Assembly (NCBI GenBank): GCA_905201565.1
Contig: CAJKOS010000025.1
Location: 1 to 15,398 of the forward strand
DNA: 15,398 nt
From: an uncultured Erysipelotrichaceae bacterium
GTDB lineage: Bacteria; Bacillota_I; Bacilli_A; Erysipelotrichales; Erysipelotrichaceae
Reading direction: 5' to 3'
A program made the translations under genes and the position numbers. The notes beneath the pieces were generated by a model. That model had not been told where the DNA came from. It searched no databases and worked only from the letters and a program-made list of their open reading frames with translations. Below are positions 1-8,221 of the stretch, piece after piece. Positions within the stretch are counted from its first letter, which is position 1. Each line of letters begins with the position of its first letter.

Positions 1-50
1 AGCCAAAAGCTTCCTGGAAGCTCCGACTTCTATAAGTCGGAGTAGTTCAC
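1..50 (+). mobile_element. Right end of an IS200/IS605-type (TnpB) element, partial; omega-RNA 3' scaffold
   Basis: Seen: positions 21-29 and 34-42 form a perfect 9-bp hairpin (CTCCGACTT / AAGTCGGAG, loop CTAT), followed by the tail TAGTTCAC ending at 50; a GCTTCC/GGAAGC-type structure lies just before it. The whole 50 bases recur, inverted and identical, at 15344-15393. Known: IS605/IS1341-type elements lack terminal inverted repeats and end on the right in a subterminal hairpin plus a short tail such as GGTTCAA in ISDra2; this end is also the 3' part of the omega-RNA, and the next ~16-20 flanking bases become the guide. Inference: the element body lies left of position 1 and its right boundary is at about 50. 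No transposase or tnpB sequence is in the window, so the family call rests on structure alone. Confidence 0.65.
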
Positions 51-74
51 AATCATCCTGACGAAAAATACACC

Positions 75-371
75 ATGAAGAAAAAGAAGTATAACAAGCA
101 GGAAGCGGATAAGCGATTATCAGAAGCGAAACCATGGCTTTTGGAATGTACTTGCTCACCGGTGCACATAGTACGAAAATACCGCAAGCAGTTTCACCTG
201 GATAATGTGACCGCCGTGAAAGATCTGCAGAATTTTGGTATCCAGTTTACCAGAGAACAACTTAAAGCACTACACGCCTCACGTGCGGGAAATGCCATAG
301 AAGAAAATCTCTATGAATCAGATGAAACTGACCACAGTCATTTCATGTCTTCCGATGATCTTCCATTTTAA
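75..371 (+). CDS. Small HTH-like hypothetical protein with SSB-type C-terminal tip, probably 5'-truncated
   Basis: I do not recognise a named family. The 98-residue product has a basic start (MKKKKYNKQEADKR), a helical middle with a pattern like a winged-helix DNA-binding segment (about residues 29-66, SPVHIVRKYRKQFHLDNVTA onward), then an acidic tail ending in SSDDLPF. That ending matches the C-terminal tip of single-stranded DNA-binding proteins (DDIPF/DDLPF), which recruits repair and replication partners. No ribosome binding site precedes the ATG at 75, and the frame stays open upstream through the host bases 51-74 and into the IS-like end. The gene was therefore probably interrupted by the insertion and its real start lies outside the window. 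It converges on uvrB, with 14 bases between the stop codons. The coding call is fairly safe; the function is unknown. Confidence 0.6.
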   Translation: MKKKKYNKQEADKRLSEAKPWLLECTCSPVHIVRKYRKQFHLDNVTAVKDLQNFGIQFTREQLKALHASRAGNAIEENLYESDETDHSHFMSSDDLPF

Positions 372-395
372 AAAGAAGACTATTGCTAGTCTTCT
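367..395 (-). terminator. Intrinsic terminator of the ftsEX-ctpA-uvrB unit
   Basis: On the minus strand AGAAGACTA (387-395) pairs perfectly with TAGTCTTCT (374-382) around a 4-base loop, and TTTT follows (373-370). The stem overlaps the uvrB stop codon at 386-388. On the plus strand the same hairpin has an A-run before it but no good T-run after it, so it mainly serves the leftward transcript. Confidence 0.7.
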
Positions 396-2368
396 GATTT
401 GAGTTCAAAGATAATATCTCTGAGTTCTGCAGCTCTTTCAAAGTCAAGGCTCTTGGCAGCTTCACGCATCTCTTTTTCAAGATTATCGATCATCTTCGCC
501 TTTTCCTTCTTGCCCATGCGGTTATGCTTCTTCATGTACTTCGCTGCCATCTCCTGTGTTTCCACACCACGGATTGCATCCGCAACACTCTTTTTGACCG
601 TATGCGGCACAATACCATGTTCCTCATTGTATTTCATCTGGATGGAACGGCGGCGGTTTGTATCATCAATGGCACTCTGCATGGACTCTGTCATCGTATC
701 CGCATACATGATGACTTCACCATTCTCATTGCGGGCAGCACGGCCAATAGTCTGTACAAGAGACCGCTTTGCACGTAAGAACCCCTCCTTATCCGCATCG
801 AGTATGCAGACAAGGGAAACCTCCGGAATATCAAGACCTTCCCTCAGAAGGTTGATACCGACAATGACATCAATCTTGCCAAGTCTCAACTGCCGGATGG
901 TCTCTGTTCTTTCCAGGGTCTTTGTCTCATGGTGGAGATAGGCAACCTTGTAATTCCTCTCCTTGAGATATTCCGTCAGGTCCTCTGCCATGCGCACGGT
1001 CAGGGTTGTGATCAATACCCTTTCATTGCGCTTGATACGCTTATCGAGCTCCATACAGATATCATCAATCTGTCCATGGGTTGGACGGACGGAAATCTTT
1101 GGATCCAATAAGCCGGTAGGACGGATGATCTGTTCTACCACATGATGATCCACTTCTTCCAGTTCATAATCACCAGGGGTAGCTGAACAATAGATGACCT
1201 GTGGACGGATCTGTTCAAACTCATCAAAGCGCATCGGACGATTATCCAGAGCACTCGGCAGGCGGAAACCATAATTGACAAGTGTCTCCTTACGCTGTCT
1301 GTCACCATTGTACATACCACGGATCTGTGGCAGAGAAACATGGGACTCATCCACAAACATCAGATAGTCCTTTGGAAAGTAATCAAACAGGTTCCATGGC
1401 CTTTGTCCCGGCTTTCTGCCATCGATGTGCATCGAATAGTTTTCAATACCTGCACAATAGCCATTTTCCCGCAATGCTTCAAGGTCAAAGCGGGTTCTCT
1501 GTTCCAGCCTCTCCTTTTCCAATAGTTTTCCAGCATCCTGGAAGTAGCGAAGCCTTTCTTCAAGCTCTGCCTCTATTTCATCACATGCCCGTAACATCTG
1601 ATCTTTCTGCCGGGCATAACCACTAGCCGGGAAGATATTGTAGAACGCATATGCCTGGATGATATGACCGGTGAGTGGATCCACTTCCGCAATCCGCTCA
1701 ATCTCATCCCCGAACATCTCAATCCGGATGTTGAACTGGTCAGTCCAGGAAGGAGTCAGATCAATCACATCACCCCTGACCCGGATCGTACCACGGCTTT
1801 GTTCCATATCATTGCGGGTATATTGCAATTCAATAAACTTCCGCAACAGTGCATTGCGCTCATAACACTCGCCTACCCTGATGGTCACAAACATATCCGC
1901 ATACTGTTTTGGATCACTTGCGGCATAGATGCAGGCAACCGAAGCTACCACAATCGTATCGTGCCTCTCAATCAGGGAATTCAGCGTGCTCTCTCTGAAC
2001 ATATCAAGTTCTTCATTGATCGCCGCCGTCTTTTCAATATACATATCATTCTTTGGCATATACGCCTCTGGCTGATAGTAATCAAAGTTTGACACAAAAA
2101 ACTCCACCCGGTTATGAGGAAACAGTTCCTTGAACTCCCCATAGAGCTGACCAGCCAGGGTTTTGTTATGAGAAAAGATCAGGGTTGGACGGTTGACCCT
2201 TGCTATGATATTTGCCATCGTAAATGTCTTACCTGTACCGGTAGCACCTTCCAATACCTGTTCGCGCTTGCCTTCCTGCAAACCTTTCACAAGGGCATCG
2301 ATGGCATAGGGCTGATCACCAGTCGGTTTGAATTTTGAAACAAGTTCAAAAGGATGTGAATTATCCAT
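386..2368 (-). CDS. uvrB: UvrABC system protein B (excinuclease subunit)
   Basis: UvrB is the damage-verifying helicase-like subunit of nucleotide excision repair; it is loaded by UvrA and recruits UvrC. The 660-residue product has the usual UvrB length. Visible in order: Walker A GATGTGKT (residues 41-48), the beta-hairpin region [12 protein letters not shown] that clamps one DNA strand, the DESH Walker B box, helicase motifs [14 protein letters not shown] and QTIGRAARN, and a C-terminal UVR motif ([20 protein letters not shown]) for UvrC contact. The start at 2368 is chosen because AAAGGAGA precedes it at good spacing and the protein begins like other UvrBs; a longer frame to 2410 would add 14 residues inside ctpA. 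The ATG overlaps the ctpA stop by 8 bases, so translation is probably coupled. uvrA, a common neighbour, is not downstream. Confidence 0.98.
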   Translation of the reverse strand: MDNSHPFELVSKFKPTGDQPYAIDALVKGLQEGKREQVLEGATGTGKTFTMANIIARVNRPTLIFSHNKTLAGQLYGEFKELFPHNRVEFFVSNFDYYQPEAYMPKNDMYIEKTAAINEELDMFRESTLNSLIERHDTIVVASVACIYAASDPKQYADMFVTIRVGECYERNALLRKFIELQYTRNDMEQSRGTIRVRGDVIDLTPSWTDQFNIRIEMFGDEIERIAEVDPLTGHIIQAYAFYNIFPASGYARQKDQMLRACDEIEAELEERLRYFQDAGKLLEKERLEQRTRFDLEALRENGYCAGIENYSMHIDGRKPGQRPWNLFDYFPKDYLMFVDESHVSLPQIRGMYNGDRQRKETLVNYGFRLPSALDNRPMRFDEFEQIRPQVIYCSATPGDYELEEVDHHVVEQIIRPTGLLDPKISVRPTHGQIDDICMELDKRIKRNERVLITTLTVRMAEDLTEYLKERNYKVAYLHHETKTLERTETIRQLRLGKIDVIVGINLLREGLDIPEVSLVCILDADKEGFLRAKRSLVQTIGRAARNENGEVIMYADTMTESMQSAIDDTNRRRSIQMKYNEEHGIVPHTVKKSVADAIRGVETQEMAAKYMKKHNRMGKKEKAKMIDNLEKEMREAAKSLDFERAAELRDIIFELKSED

Positions 2369-3896
2369 TGAGAATCTCCTTTGCGGCAGAAAGCTGCGTA
2401 TCATGTGCATCGCTCATCGCATAATCATAAATGACTTCCGCAATTGCGGCAGTATATTCTTCCTGATCCATCTGTCCATCAACCGAATAATCATGGTCTT
2501 CTTCAAAAGCTGTCCAGGCAGCCTCAGTACCCGTTGAGAAATACCCATCTGTACGATCGATATCATATCCGAAGTATTGCAGGATATATTGCATCCCTTC
2601 TACACAACCGGACACATCATCATAACCAAGCACCTCTTCTTCCATTTCCGGATAGCTGATGGTCAATGCCACTGGAAGATCCACCTCTTCATCCGGTGTG
2701 ATACCTGTACCATTAATCCATTCCTCATCCGGGGAAAGCCAGCGGGAAGCAGTATATTTAAGGGTTGAACCATCAGAGAAAGAAGCACTCACCTGGGCAG
2801 TACCCTTACCATATGTCGTTTTGCCAAGGATTGTCACATCATCCCTGTTTTCCTTCAAAGCAAGTGTCATGACCTCTGCAGCACTTGCCGTAGAGGCATC
2901 TGTCAATATGACAATATCATGGATGGCATCATTTTTATCATCCAGTGCTTTGATTTCATTGCGGCTTCCATCCGTAAACTCCTGAATCATGACAATATCT
3001 CCTTCATCGAGGAAAAAGGATGCACATTCCTGTACGGAATCAAGATATCCTCCACCATTGCCCCTTAAATCGAGAATCAGCTTCACATTGCCATTTTCCG
3101 CAACCATATCATCAAAATACGTCAGCATCTTGTCATGGGTACCAGCCCCAAACTGGTACAGCCTCATATACATGAGATCCTCATCGAGCATTTCCGCATA
3201 ACAGGTACTTTCCACCTGTCCACGTGTGACAACGATGTCCATCTCTTCCATCTTGCGCTCTACATGCAAGGTGACATCCGTTCCTTCATCGCCACCAATC
3301 CTTGAAGATATTTCATCATTGGACAGACCAGAAATATCATCCCCATCCACTTCCCGGATGACATCCCCTGCCTGCAACCCTGCCTTTTCAGCAGGTGAGT
3401 CCACAAAGACCCTTGTCACAACCGGATAGTTATCGTGCATGATGAACTCTGCACCAATACCGACATAGTCACGGTTGATTGACTGTACAAAGGCTTCATT
3501 TTCTTCTTTGGACATATATTCGGTATGGGGATCTTCTTCATTAGTGGTCATACCGGCAATTGCCTGGTCTTCAAGTCTTTCATCAAGATCTTCGATATCT
3601 TCACCAAAGTACCAGTCATTTTCCATGATGTCCTTTACCGCATCCACCTTATCCCCATGCAGTCCTAAAGCCCCACGCAAAGCAGTGCGCAAAGAACCGG
3701 TAAAGGGCAGCGGCACAAAGCTGCCAGACAACCAGCCAACGCCAAGTCCTGCCACAAGTGTCACAACCGCAATCCTCTTCCAGAAAACAACATTGCGCTT
3801 TGTATTGCGCAATTCTACTTCATCTGGCCATAAATGCCGCTTCAGCTTTATGCGATGAATCGGATCTTTTTCATTTTCTTTTGTATTGTTATCCAT
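2361..3896 (-). CDS. ctpA: Carboxyl-terminal processing protease, S41 family, with PDZ and peptidoglycan-binding domains
   Basis: A membrane-anchored serine protease of the CtpA/CtpB (Tsp/Prc) family that trims extracytoplasmic proteins. The 511-residue product has about 40 charged cytoplasmic residues, one membrane segment (about 42-60), a PDZ domain (about 140-225, with [11 protein letters not shown]), the S41 core, and a C-terminal PG_binding_1-like domain (about 435-485, YILQYFGYD to YSVDGQMD). The expected catalytic residues are visible: Ser338 in TASAAE, Lys364 in YGKG and Gln368. The start at 3896 has AGAGGA about six bases upstream. It lies 45 bases after ftsX with a hairpin in the gap, and overlaps uvrB by 8 bases. 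Linkage to ftsEX suggests processing of an FtsEX-controlled cell-wall hydrolase or its partner; that substrate is inferred, and ctpA versus ctpB naming is arbitrary. Confidence 0.95.
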   Translation of the reverse strand: MDNNTKENEKDPIHRIKLKRHLWPDEVELRNTKRNVVFWKRIAVVTLVAGLGVGWLSGSFVPLPFTGSLRTALRGALGLHGDKVDAVKDIMENDWYFGEDIEDLDERLEDQAIAGMTTNEEDPHTEYMSKEENEAFVQSINRDYVGIGAEFIMHDNYPVVTRVFVDSPAEKAGLQAGDVIREVDGDDISGLSNDEISSRIGGDEGTDVTLHVERKMEEMDIVVTRGQVESTCYAEMLDEDLMYMRLYQFGAGTHDKMLTYFDDMVAENGNVKLILDLRGNGGGYLDSVQECASFFLDEGDIVMIQEFTDGSRNEIKALDDKNDAIHDIVILTDASTASAAEVMTLALKENRDDVTILGKTTYGKGTAQVSASFSDGSTLKYTASRWLSPDEEWINGTGITPDEEVDLPVALTISYPEMEEEVLGYDDVSGCVEGMQYILQYFGYDIDRTDGYFSTGTEAAWTAFEEDHDYSVDGQMDQEEYTAAIAEVIYDYAMSDAHDTQLSAAKEILNG

Positions 3897-3910
3897 TCTG
3901 TTCCTCTTTT

Positions 3911-3934
3911 TAAAATCCCGGATTTCTCCGGGAT
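3911..3934 (-). promoter_or_regulatory. GAAA-tetraloop hairpin between ftsX and ctpA
   Basis: On the minus strand ATCCCGGA, GAAA, TCCGGGAT (3934-3915) forms a perfect 8-bp stem with a stable GNRA-type loop, followed by only TTT and then an A-run. It is the only sizeable gap in the cluster. It could be a weak attenuator or a structure that protects one side of a processed mRNA. It lies 19 bases upstream of the ctpA ATG, so it does not mask the ribosome binding site. Confidence 0.55.
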
Positions 3935-3941
3935 ATGTGTT

Positions 3942-4838
3942 TTATCGTTTGACTTTGAGATAGCGGGATACCGAGAAGTAAGAACCGACAAGACCGACAA
4001 GCACACCTACCGCAAGCAGTGCAGCGGACAAATAGAGCACAAATGGCATCGGTTCTACAAGGCGGAACATCGAAGAGATGAGATACCCACCCGTAAACTG
4101 GTATGCATAGTAGTAACCGTAAACAGTCAGAGCAATCGGAATGATGGCACCCATCACACCGATGACCGTACCTTCTACCACAAATGGTGCACGGATGAAT
4201 CCATTTGTCGCACCGACACTCTGTTCGATGGATATTTCATCCTGGCGGGCATAGATTGTCAATTTGATCGTATTCTGGATCAGGAAGATGGCAAGCACTG
4301 TCAAAGCCACAACAAGTACAGTACCACCTGTTCTCACCGCATTCATGGCATTGACCATACCTACGGTAGAAGAACCACCATAGTTGACGGAATCCACACC
4401 TTCAATCGTGGAAATTTCATCTGCGATGGAAGAGAGCATATTACCATCTGTCACCTCAACATAATAGGCATTATGCATCGGATTCTCTTCGACAAGTGAC
4501 TCGACAGCTTCACGTGTCTCATCATCATCGAACTGTTCAATATAATATTGCAATTCCTCATCCTTTGTCCGGTATGTCACATTACTGACACCATCGATCG
4601 CTTCGATTTCATCTTTGATGCGATTTTGTTCTTCTTCTGCTTCATAGTTCCAGTCAATCATGACCGAAATCTCCATACCCTGTTCGACATTCGTCGTAAA
4701 CTGGCGGACATTGATCATGAAGATCATGAACAGGGAAATAATCAGAAGGGTGATCGTGACCGCAATGGCGGAAGAAATAGCCATTGCCCAGTGTCTGCCA
4801 ACACCACGAAAACCTTCTTTAATAGGTCTACTGATCAT
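3942..4838 (-). CDS. ftsX: Cell division protein FtsX (ABC transporter-like permease)
   Basis: FtsX is the membrane half of the FtsEX complex, a mechanotransmitter that activates peptidoglycan hydrolases outside the cell in Bacillota. The product (298 residues) shows the family layout: a short basic cytoplasmic start (RPIKEGFRGVGRH), one membrane helix (about 16-43), an extracellular loop of roughly 115 residues rich in acidic residues, then three membrane helices with the conserved FtsX signature RQDEISIEQSVGAT after the second. I prefer the ATG at 4838: AAGGAGG ends 11 bases before it, but only two bases before the alternative ATG at 4847, too close for normal initiation. The start overlaps the ftsE stop by 11 bases, so the two are coupled. 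A frame reaching 4889 would add residues inside ftsE and is not supported. Confidence 0.95.
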   Translation of the reverse strand: MISRPIKEGFRGVGRHWAMAISSAIAVTITLLIISLFMIFMINVRQFTTNVEQGMEISVMIDWNYEAEEEQNRIKDEIEAIDGVSNVTYRTKDEELQYYIEQFDDDETREAVESLVEENPMHNAYYVEVTDGNMLSSIADEISTIEGVDSVNYGGSSTVGMVNAMNAVRTGGTVLVVALTVLAIFLIQNTIKLTIYARQDEISIEQSVGATNGFIRAPFVVEGTVIGVMGAIIPIALTVYGYYYAYQFTGGYLISSMFRLVEPMPFVLYLSAALLAVGVLVGLVGSYFSVSRYLKVKR

Positions 4839-5520
4839 GCTGTACATATCCTCCTTCCGCAAGATCTGCCACAATATGGCCATGTTCAAGAACCACAGTT
4901 CTGCGGCGATAGCGGTTGACGATCGTCAGATCATGGGTGACCATGATGATCGTTGTATTGTAATCACTGTGAATCTTCTCAAGAAGTTCCATGATTTCAG
5001 CACTCTTTGCCGGGTCAAGGTTACCGGTAGGCTCATCCGCAATGAGAACCTTTGGACGGTTGGCAATCGCCCTGGCAATTGCCACACGCTGCTGCTGACC
5101 ACCAGAAAGCTCACGCGGGAAAGAATCCGCCTTGTCTTTGAGACCGACAACATCGAGGATTTCTTCCACCCTCTTGCGGATCATCTTTTTCTTCACCTGA
5201 ATAACTTCGAGTGCATAGGCGACATTTTCGGCAACCGTCTTCTGTGGCAGAAGCTTATAATCCTGGAAGACAACACCGATATTACGCCGATAGATCGGAA
5301 CCTGTTTGTTCTTCAAAGAACCAACATCGATACCAACTACTTTGACAATACCCTTTGTCGGGGCAATTTCACCATCCAGCAGTTTGATCAGTGTCGACTT
5401 TCCAGAACCGGTTGGACCGATGATATAAATAAACTCTCCCTGATCGACTTTCAGGTTGATATCATATAGAGCATTTGTGCCGGTTTTATACCGTTTATAC
5501 ACATGTGCGCATTCAATCAT
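4828..5520 (-). CDS. ftsE: Cell division ATP-binding protein FtsE
   Basis: The cytoplasmic ATPase of the FtsEX complex; its ATP cycle drives FtsX to switch on cell-wall hydrolases during division or elongation. The 230-residue product is of normal length and has Walker A GPTGSGKST (35-43), a Q-loop (VVFQDY), the ABC signature LSGGQQQR, Walker B VLIADEPTGNLD, and the switch histidine in VTHD. GGAGGT sits five bases upstream of the ATG at 5520. It is the first gene of ftsE-ftsX-ctpA-uvrB. The 55 bases separating it from the end of yitT contain a possible -10 (TAGAAT, 5548-5553) without a convincing -35, so I cannot say whether it has its own promoter or reads through from yitT; I see no terminator in this gap. 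Confidence 0.97.
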   Translation of the reverse strand: MIECAHVYKRYKTGTNALYDINLKVDQGEFIYIIGPTGSGKSTLIKLLDGEIAPTKGIVKVVGIDVGSLKNKQVPIYRRNIGVVFQDYKLLPQKTVAENVAYALEVIQVKKKMIRKRVEEILDVVGLKDKADSFPRELSGGQQQRVAIARAIANRPKVLIADEPTGNLDPAKSAEIMELLEKIHSDYNTTIIMVTHDLTIVNRYRRRTVVLEHGHIVADLAEGGYVQHDQ

Positions 5521-5575
5521 AGCGTACCTCCGTATATTAACGCATGTATTCTATCACAAGTTCACAAAGACCGTA

Positions 5576-6427
5576 TCACATTCGTGATGCGCCAAGATCC
5601 GCAAACCCTTCTCCACGCATATCGCTGGCATCGGTTGTAATCACAAAGGCGTTAGCATCTTCTTCATGAATAATATCCAGCAAATGCGGATACTGCCTGT
5701 TTGTCACCACCGCAAGAATCATCTTCTTTCCATCCTGCTTGTAACCACCCTGTGCATCGATGAGTGTCACACCTCTGCCAAGTTCATCCTGTATGCGGGT
5801 ATTGATCTTTTCCCACGAGACAGAAATGATCTCTACGCGCTTGGCTTCTCCCTGTCCGATGGACAACACCTTGCCCACCGCAAAAGAAGACACAAACACC
5901 GACAAAAGACCAATCAATGCTGCACTGATGTCATAGGCAATTACACCAAGCAGCACCGTAAACCCATCCACAATCAGCACCATGGTCGACAGCCTGATAT
6001 GAAACAGCTTCGATAAGATCATCGTCGGTATATCCACACCACCCGTCGATGCCCCGGTGCTCATGACAATACCAATACCAGCCCCACCTAATAGACCAGC
6101 ATAGATGGAAGCTACCTCCAATGGCACATCGGTCACATACATCAACCCACTGCACAATGTAGTAAATACCGGATAACAAAGTGAGGCAAGCACCGAGTCC
6201 ATCACAAACTGTTTTCCAAGCACCAGCCACCCCATCACCATAAAGCCAACGGTCAGAATATTGGCAAACAGGGTTTCATCATAGTGGAAAAACGGTTCGA
6301 GGGCAACCGCAATACCAGCAACACCACCAGAGAGGATGTTGTAAGGAATGATGAACATCTCTACTGACAACGCCAACAGAAATGTACCAAACAATATTTT
6401 GCATATTCTTACAATACGATTTGACAT
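5576..6427 (-). CDS. YitT family membrane protein (DUF161 / DUF2179)
   Basis: A 283-residue integral membrane protein of the YitT family, widespread in Bacillota and of unknown biochemical role. Five or six hydrophobic segments fill roughly residues 8-205, including the glycine-rich GGVAGIAVAL and STGASTGGVDIPTM motifs, and a soluble C-terminal DUF2179 domain follows (about 210-275, with RGVTLIDAQGGY and VVTNRQYPHL). The frame is open back to 6673, but the extension is antisense to the vanZ-like gene and has no family similarity; the ATG at 6427 gives normal YitT length. There is no ribosome binding site: an extended -10 (TGGTATAAT) ends only six bases before the ATG, implying a leaderless transcript. 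It is divergent from the vanZ-like gene. Confidence 0.92.
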   Translation of the reverse strand: MSNRIVRICKILFGTFLLALSVEMFIIPYNILSGGVAGIAVALEPFFHYDETLFANILTVGFMVMGWLVLGKQFVMDSVLASLCYPVFTTLCSGLMYVTDVPLEVASIYAGLLGGAGIGIVMSTGASTGGVDIPTMILSKLFHIRLSTMVLIVDGFTVLLGVIAYDISAALIGLLSVFVSSFAVGKVLSIGQGEAKRVEIISVSWEKINTRIQDELGRGVTLIDAQGGYKQDGKKMILAVVTNRQYPHLLDIIHEEDANAFVITTDASDMRGEGFADLGASRM

Positions 6428-6433
6428 GCGTTC

Positions 6434-6442
6434 ATTATACCA
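6434..6442 (-). promoter_or_regulatory. Extended -10 promoter of yitT, leaderless
   Basis: On the minus strand TGGTATAAT has a perfect -10 hexamer (6439-6434) with an upstream TGn. I see no matching -35 at 16-18 bases. Six bases separate the hexamer from the yitT ATG, so transcription should start at or next to the start codon. Confidence 0.65.
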
Positions 6443-6457
6443 TGCAGGGCAATTCTT

Positions 6458-6466
6458 TGGTATGAT
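6458..6466 (+). promoter_or_regulatory. Extended -10 promoter of the vanZ-like gene, leaderless
   Basis: TGGTATGAT gives a TGn-extended -10 (hexamer 6461-6466, one mismatch). Six bases separate it from the ATG at 6473, the same geometry as the divergent yitT promoter. No clear -35 is visible. Confidence 0.6.
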
Positions 6467-6472
6467 AGTGGC

Positions 6473-6934
6473 ATGCGCAAACAAAGACACATATTCGTAT
6501 GGGTCATCGCACTTGCCATGATCCTGTTCATCTTCTATAACTCTCTGCAGAACGGTACATCCTCTGGTTCCCTGAGTGAGAAGGTCACCCAGTTCCTGCT
6601 TCAATTTGTTCATCAGGCAGGATTTTCCATCGACTTCGACCTCTTCCACCACTATGTAAGAAAACTCGCCCATTTCACAGAGTATTTCATACTCGGTTCC
6701 TGGATTACCATGGCTTCTTATGTTTCACCACTCACCAAAAGAAAAAGGCTTCAGCCTTTTCCATTCCTGTTCCTTGTCCCCCTCATCGATGAAGGCATCC
6801 AGCACTTTGTGCCAGGACGCTTTGGGGCACTATCAGATGTGTTCATCGACATGTCCGGTTTCTTCACCGGTATGGTCATCCTGTATATCCTGATACTGAT
6901 CTATCAGGACATCCGGTCGCTCATCCGCGGGTGA
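6473..6934 (+). CDS. VanZ family membrane protein
   Basis: A 153-residue protein of the VanZ-like family (PF04892 type), named after the teicoplanin-resistance accessory gene, although most members have no proven role. It has an N-terminal membrane helix (about 8-22), the family motif HHYVRKLAHFTEYFILG (about 59-75) leading into the second helix, then two more helices, the last ending near residue 145. The DEGIQHFVPGRFGALSDVFI stretch (about 105-124) with its acidic and histidine residues is the other family hallmark. No ribosome binding site precedes the ATG, fitting a leaderless message. It is the only long-supported plus-strand gene in the interior; its 3' end overlaps the convergent ybaK gene by 14 bases, with no clear terminator between them. 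Confidence 0.9.
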   Translation: MRKQRHIFVWVIALAMILFIFYNSLQNGTSSGSLSEKVTQFLLQFVHQAGFSIDFDLFHHYVRKLAHFTEYFILGSWITMASYVSPLTKRKRLQPFPFLFLVPLIDEGIQHFVPGRFGALSDVFIDMSGFFTGMVILYILILIYQDIRSLIRG

Positions 6935-7403
6935 TGGCAGCGGTAATGCCATTGGTTATCGCCAAAAGATCATCCGGTGCCACTTCGATCTGGGTACCAA
7001 TCCTTCCCCCAGACACCAATATCGTATCAAACAACACGATGGTCTCATCATAGATCGTCGTGTATTTTTTCTTCATGCCAACCGGTGAACACCCTCCACG
7101 GATATACCCTGTCGTCTTCAGAAGATCTTTGACATGGATCATCTCCACACTCTTGACACCTGCCGCCTTTGCACAAGCCTTGAGGTCGAGCTCTTCCCCT
7201 ACCGGTATGACAAAGACATAGAAATTGTTATCATTTCCCTTTGTCACAAGGGTCTTGAATACCTGTTCGGGGTCTTCGTTGCACTTCATGGCGACAGAGA
7301 CACCATCAATATGTCCATCTTCTGTGTCATAGGTATGTACCGTGTAGGAAATACCTGCACTGTCGAGCATGCGCATCGCATTTGTTTTTGTTTCTTTTGC
7401 CAT
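6921..7403 (-). CDS. ybaK: Cys-tRNA(Pro)/Cys-tRNA(Cys) deacylase, YbaK/EbsC family
   Basis: A trans-editing enzyme that hydrolyses mischarged aminoacyl-tRNA, classically Cys-tRNA(Pro). From the ATG at 7403 the product is 160 residues, matching E. coli YbaK (159). The family lysine is in VFKTL (Lys50), and the GYIRGGCSPVGMKKK, LVSGGRIGTQIEV and DDLLAIT segments are typical. The frame also allows a GTG at 7427 that overlaps the upstream ATPase stop (GTGA); neither start has a convincing ribosome binding site, so translation is probably coupled and the eight extra residues are uncertain. It is the last gene of the T-box operon, which would put a tRNA proofreading enzyme under tryptophanyl-tRNA control. 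The exact substrate in this organism is inferred. Confidence 0.92.
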   Translation of the reverse strand: MAKETKTNAMRMLDSAGISYTVHTYDTEDGHIDGVSVAMKCNEDPEQVFKTLVTKGNDNNFYVFVIPVGEELDLKACAKAAGVKSVEMIHVKDLLKTTGYIRGGCSPVGMKKKYTTIYDETIVLFDTILVSGGRIGTQIEVAPDDLLAITNGITAAITRG

Positions 7404-7423
7404 ATCGCTATTATAAATCAGTT

Positions 7424-8221
7424 TCACGCATTCTGCAGAAGAATGCGGTCATCCACAATTGTCTTGCCAGACTTTGCCTCAAACTGCTTCAACAGATCTT
7501 CTTCACGCAGATCATGGGTATTTCTGATATCGTTCACAATCCTGCCATCCTGCATCATGATGATGCGATCTGCCACTTCAAGGGCACTGCGCATATTGTG
7601 TGTCACCATCAGACAGGCAATATGATTCTCTCTGACAACCTGCACCGTCAGTTCCATCATCCTTTCCGCAGCCTTTGGATCAAGGGCTGCCGTATGTTCA
7701 TCGAGCAATAACAGCCTTGGTGTCACAATCGTTGCCATCAATAATGTTAATGCCTGCCTCTGACCACCAGACAACAGACCAACCGGTGTCTTCATCCTCT
7801 CTTCCAGTCCCATACCCATGGCCTTGAGCCTTTCATAGAACAACTGCCTTTCCTTCTTTGAAACAAAGGACAAACCAATCTTCTTATCACTTGCCCTGAG
7901 ATACGACAAAGAGAGATTTTCTTCAATGGTCATATGCGGGGCAGTACCGGAAAGCGGATCCTGAAACAATCTTCCAATGTAACGGGCACGCTTATGTTCT
8001 GGCAGGTATGTCACATCTTTTTCATCGAGAAGAATCTGTCCTTCATCGACAAAATACGTCCCGCTGATGCAATTGAGCAATGTTGACTTACCTGCCCCAT
8101 TATTGCCAAGGATGACCACAAACTCACCATCTTCCACCACAAGGTCTACACCTTTGAGAACCTTGTGTTCATCTGGTGTTCCTTCACCAAATACCTTTTC
8201 AAGATTTCTGACGCTGAGCAT
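7424..8221 (-). CDS. trpZ: ABC transporter ATP-binding protein of a tryptophan-type (TrpXYZ) uptake system
   Basis: The cytoplasmic ATPase of the three-gene importer. The 265-residue product has Walker A GNNGAGKST (39-47), a Q-loop (LFQDP), signature LSGGQRQAL (150-158), Walker B LLLLDEHTAALDP (170-182) and the switch histidine in VTHNM. DEHTAALDP is characteristic of ATPases paired with ABC_sub_bind-type binding proteins. GAGGTG lies seven bases upstream of the ATG at 8221, and the start overlaps the permease gene by 23 bases. The tryptophan assignment comes only from the T-box specifier upstream and from known trpXYZ operons, not from the ATPase itself. Confidence 0.9.
   Translation of the reverse strand: MLSVRNLEKVFGEGTPDEHKVLKGVDLVVEDGEFVVILGNNGAGKSTLLNCISGTYFVDEGQILLDEKDVTYLPEHKRARYIGRLFQDPLSGTAPHMTIEENLSLSYLRASDKKIGLSFVSKKERQLFYERLKAMGMGLEERMKTPVGLLSGGQRQALTLLMATIVTPRLLLLDEHTAALDPKAAERMMELTVQVVRENHIACLMVTHNMRSALEVADRIIMMQDGRIVNDIRNTHDLREEDLLKQFEAKSGKTIVDDRILLQNA

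Noticed and set aside
3834..5469. Long plus-strand open frames (221 and 269 codons) opposite ftsX and ftsE
   Set aside because: They are rich in Cys, His and Arg in no domain-like pattern and lie wholly opposite well-supported genes; typical antisense shadows.
6428..6673. N-terminal extension of the YitT protein by 82 residues
   Set aside because: The extension is antisense to the vanZ-like gene, is not membrane-like or family-like, and the ATG at 6427 gives the standard length.
6938..6960. Terminator between the convergent vanZ-like and ybaK genes
   Set aside because: TGGCA/TGCCA can form only a 5-bp stem with a 7-base loop and no T-run; too weak to call.
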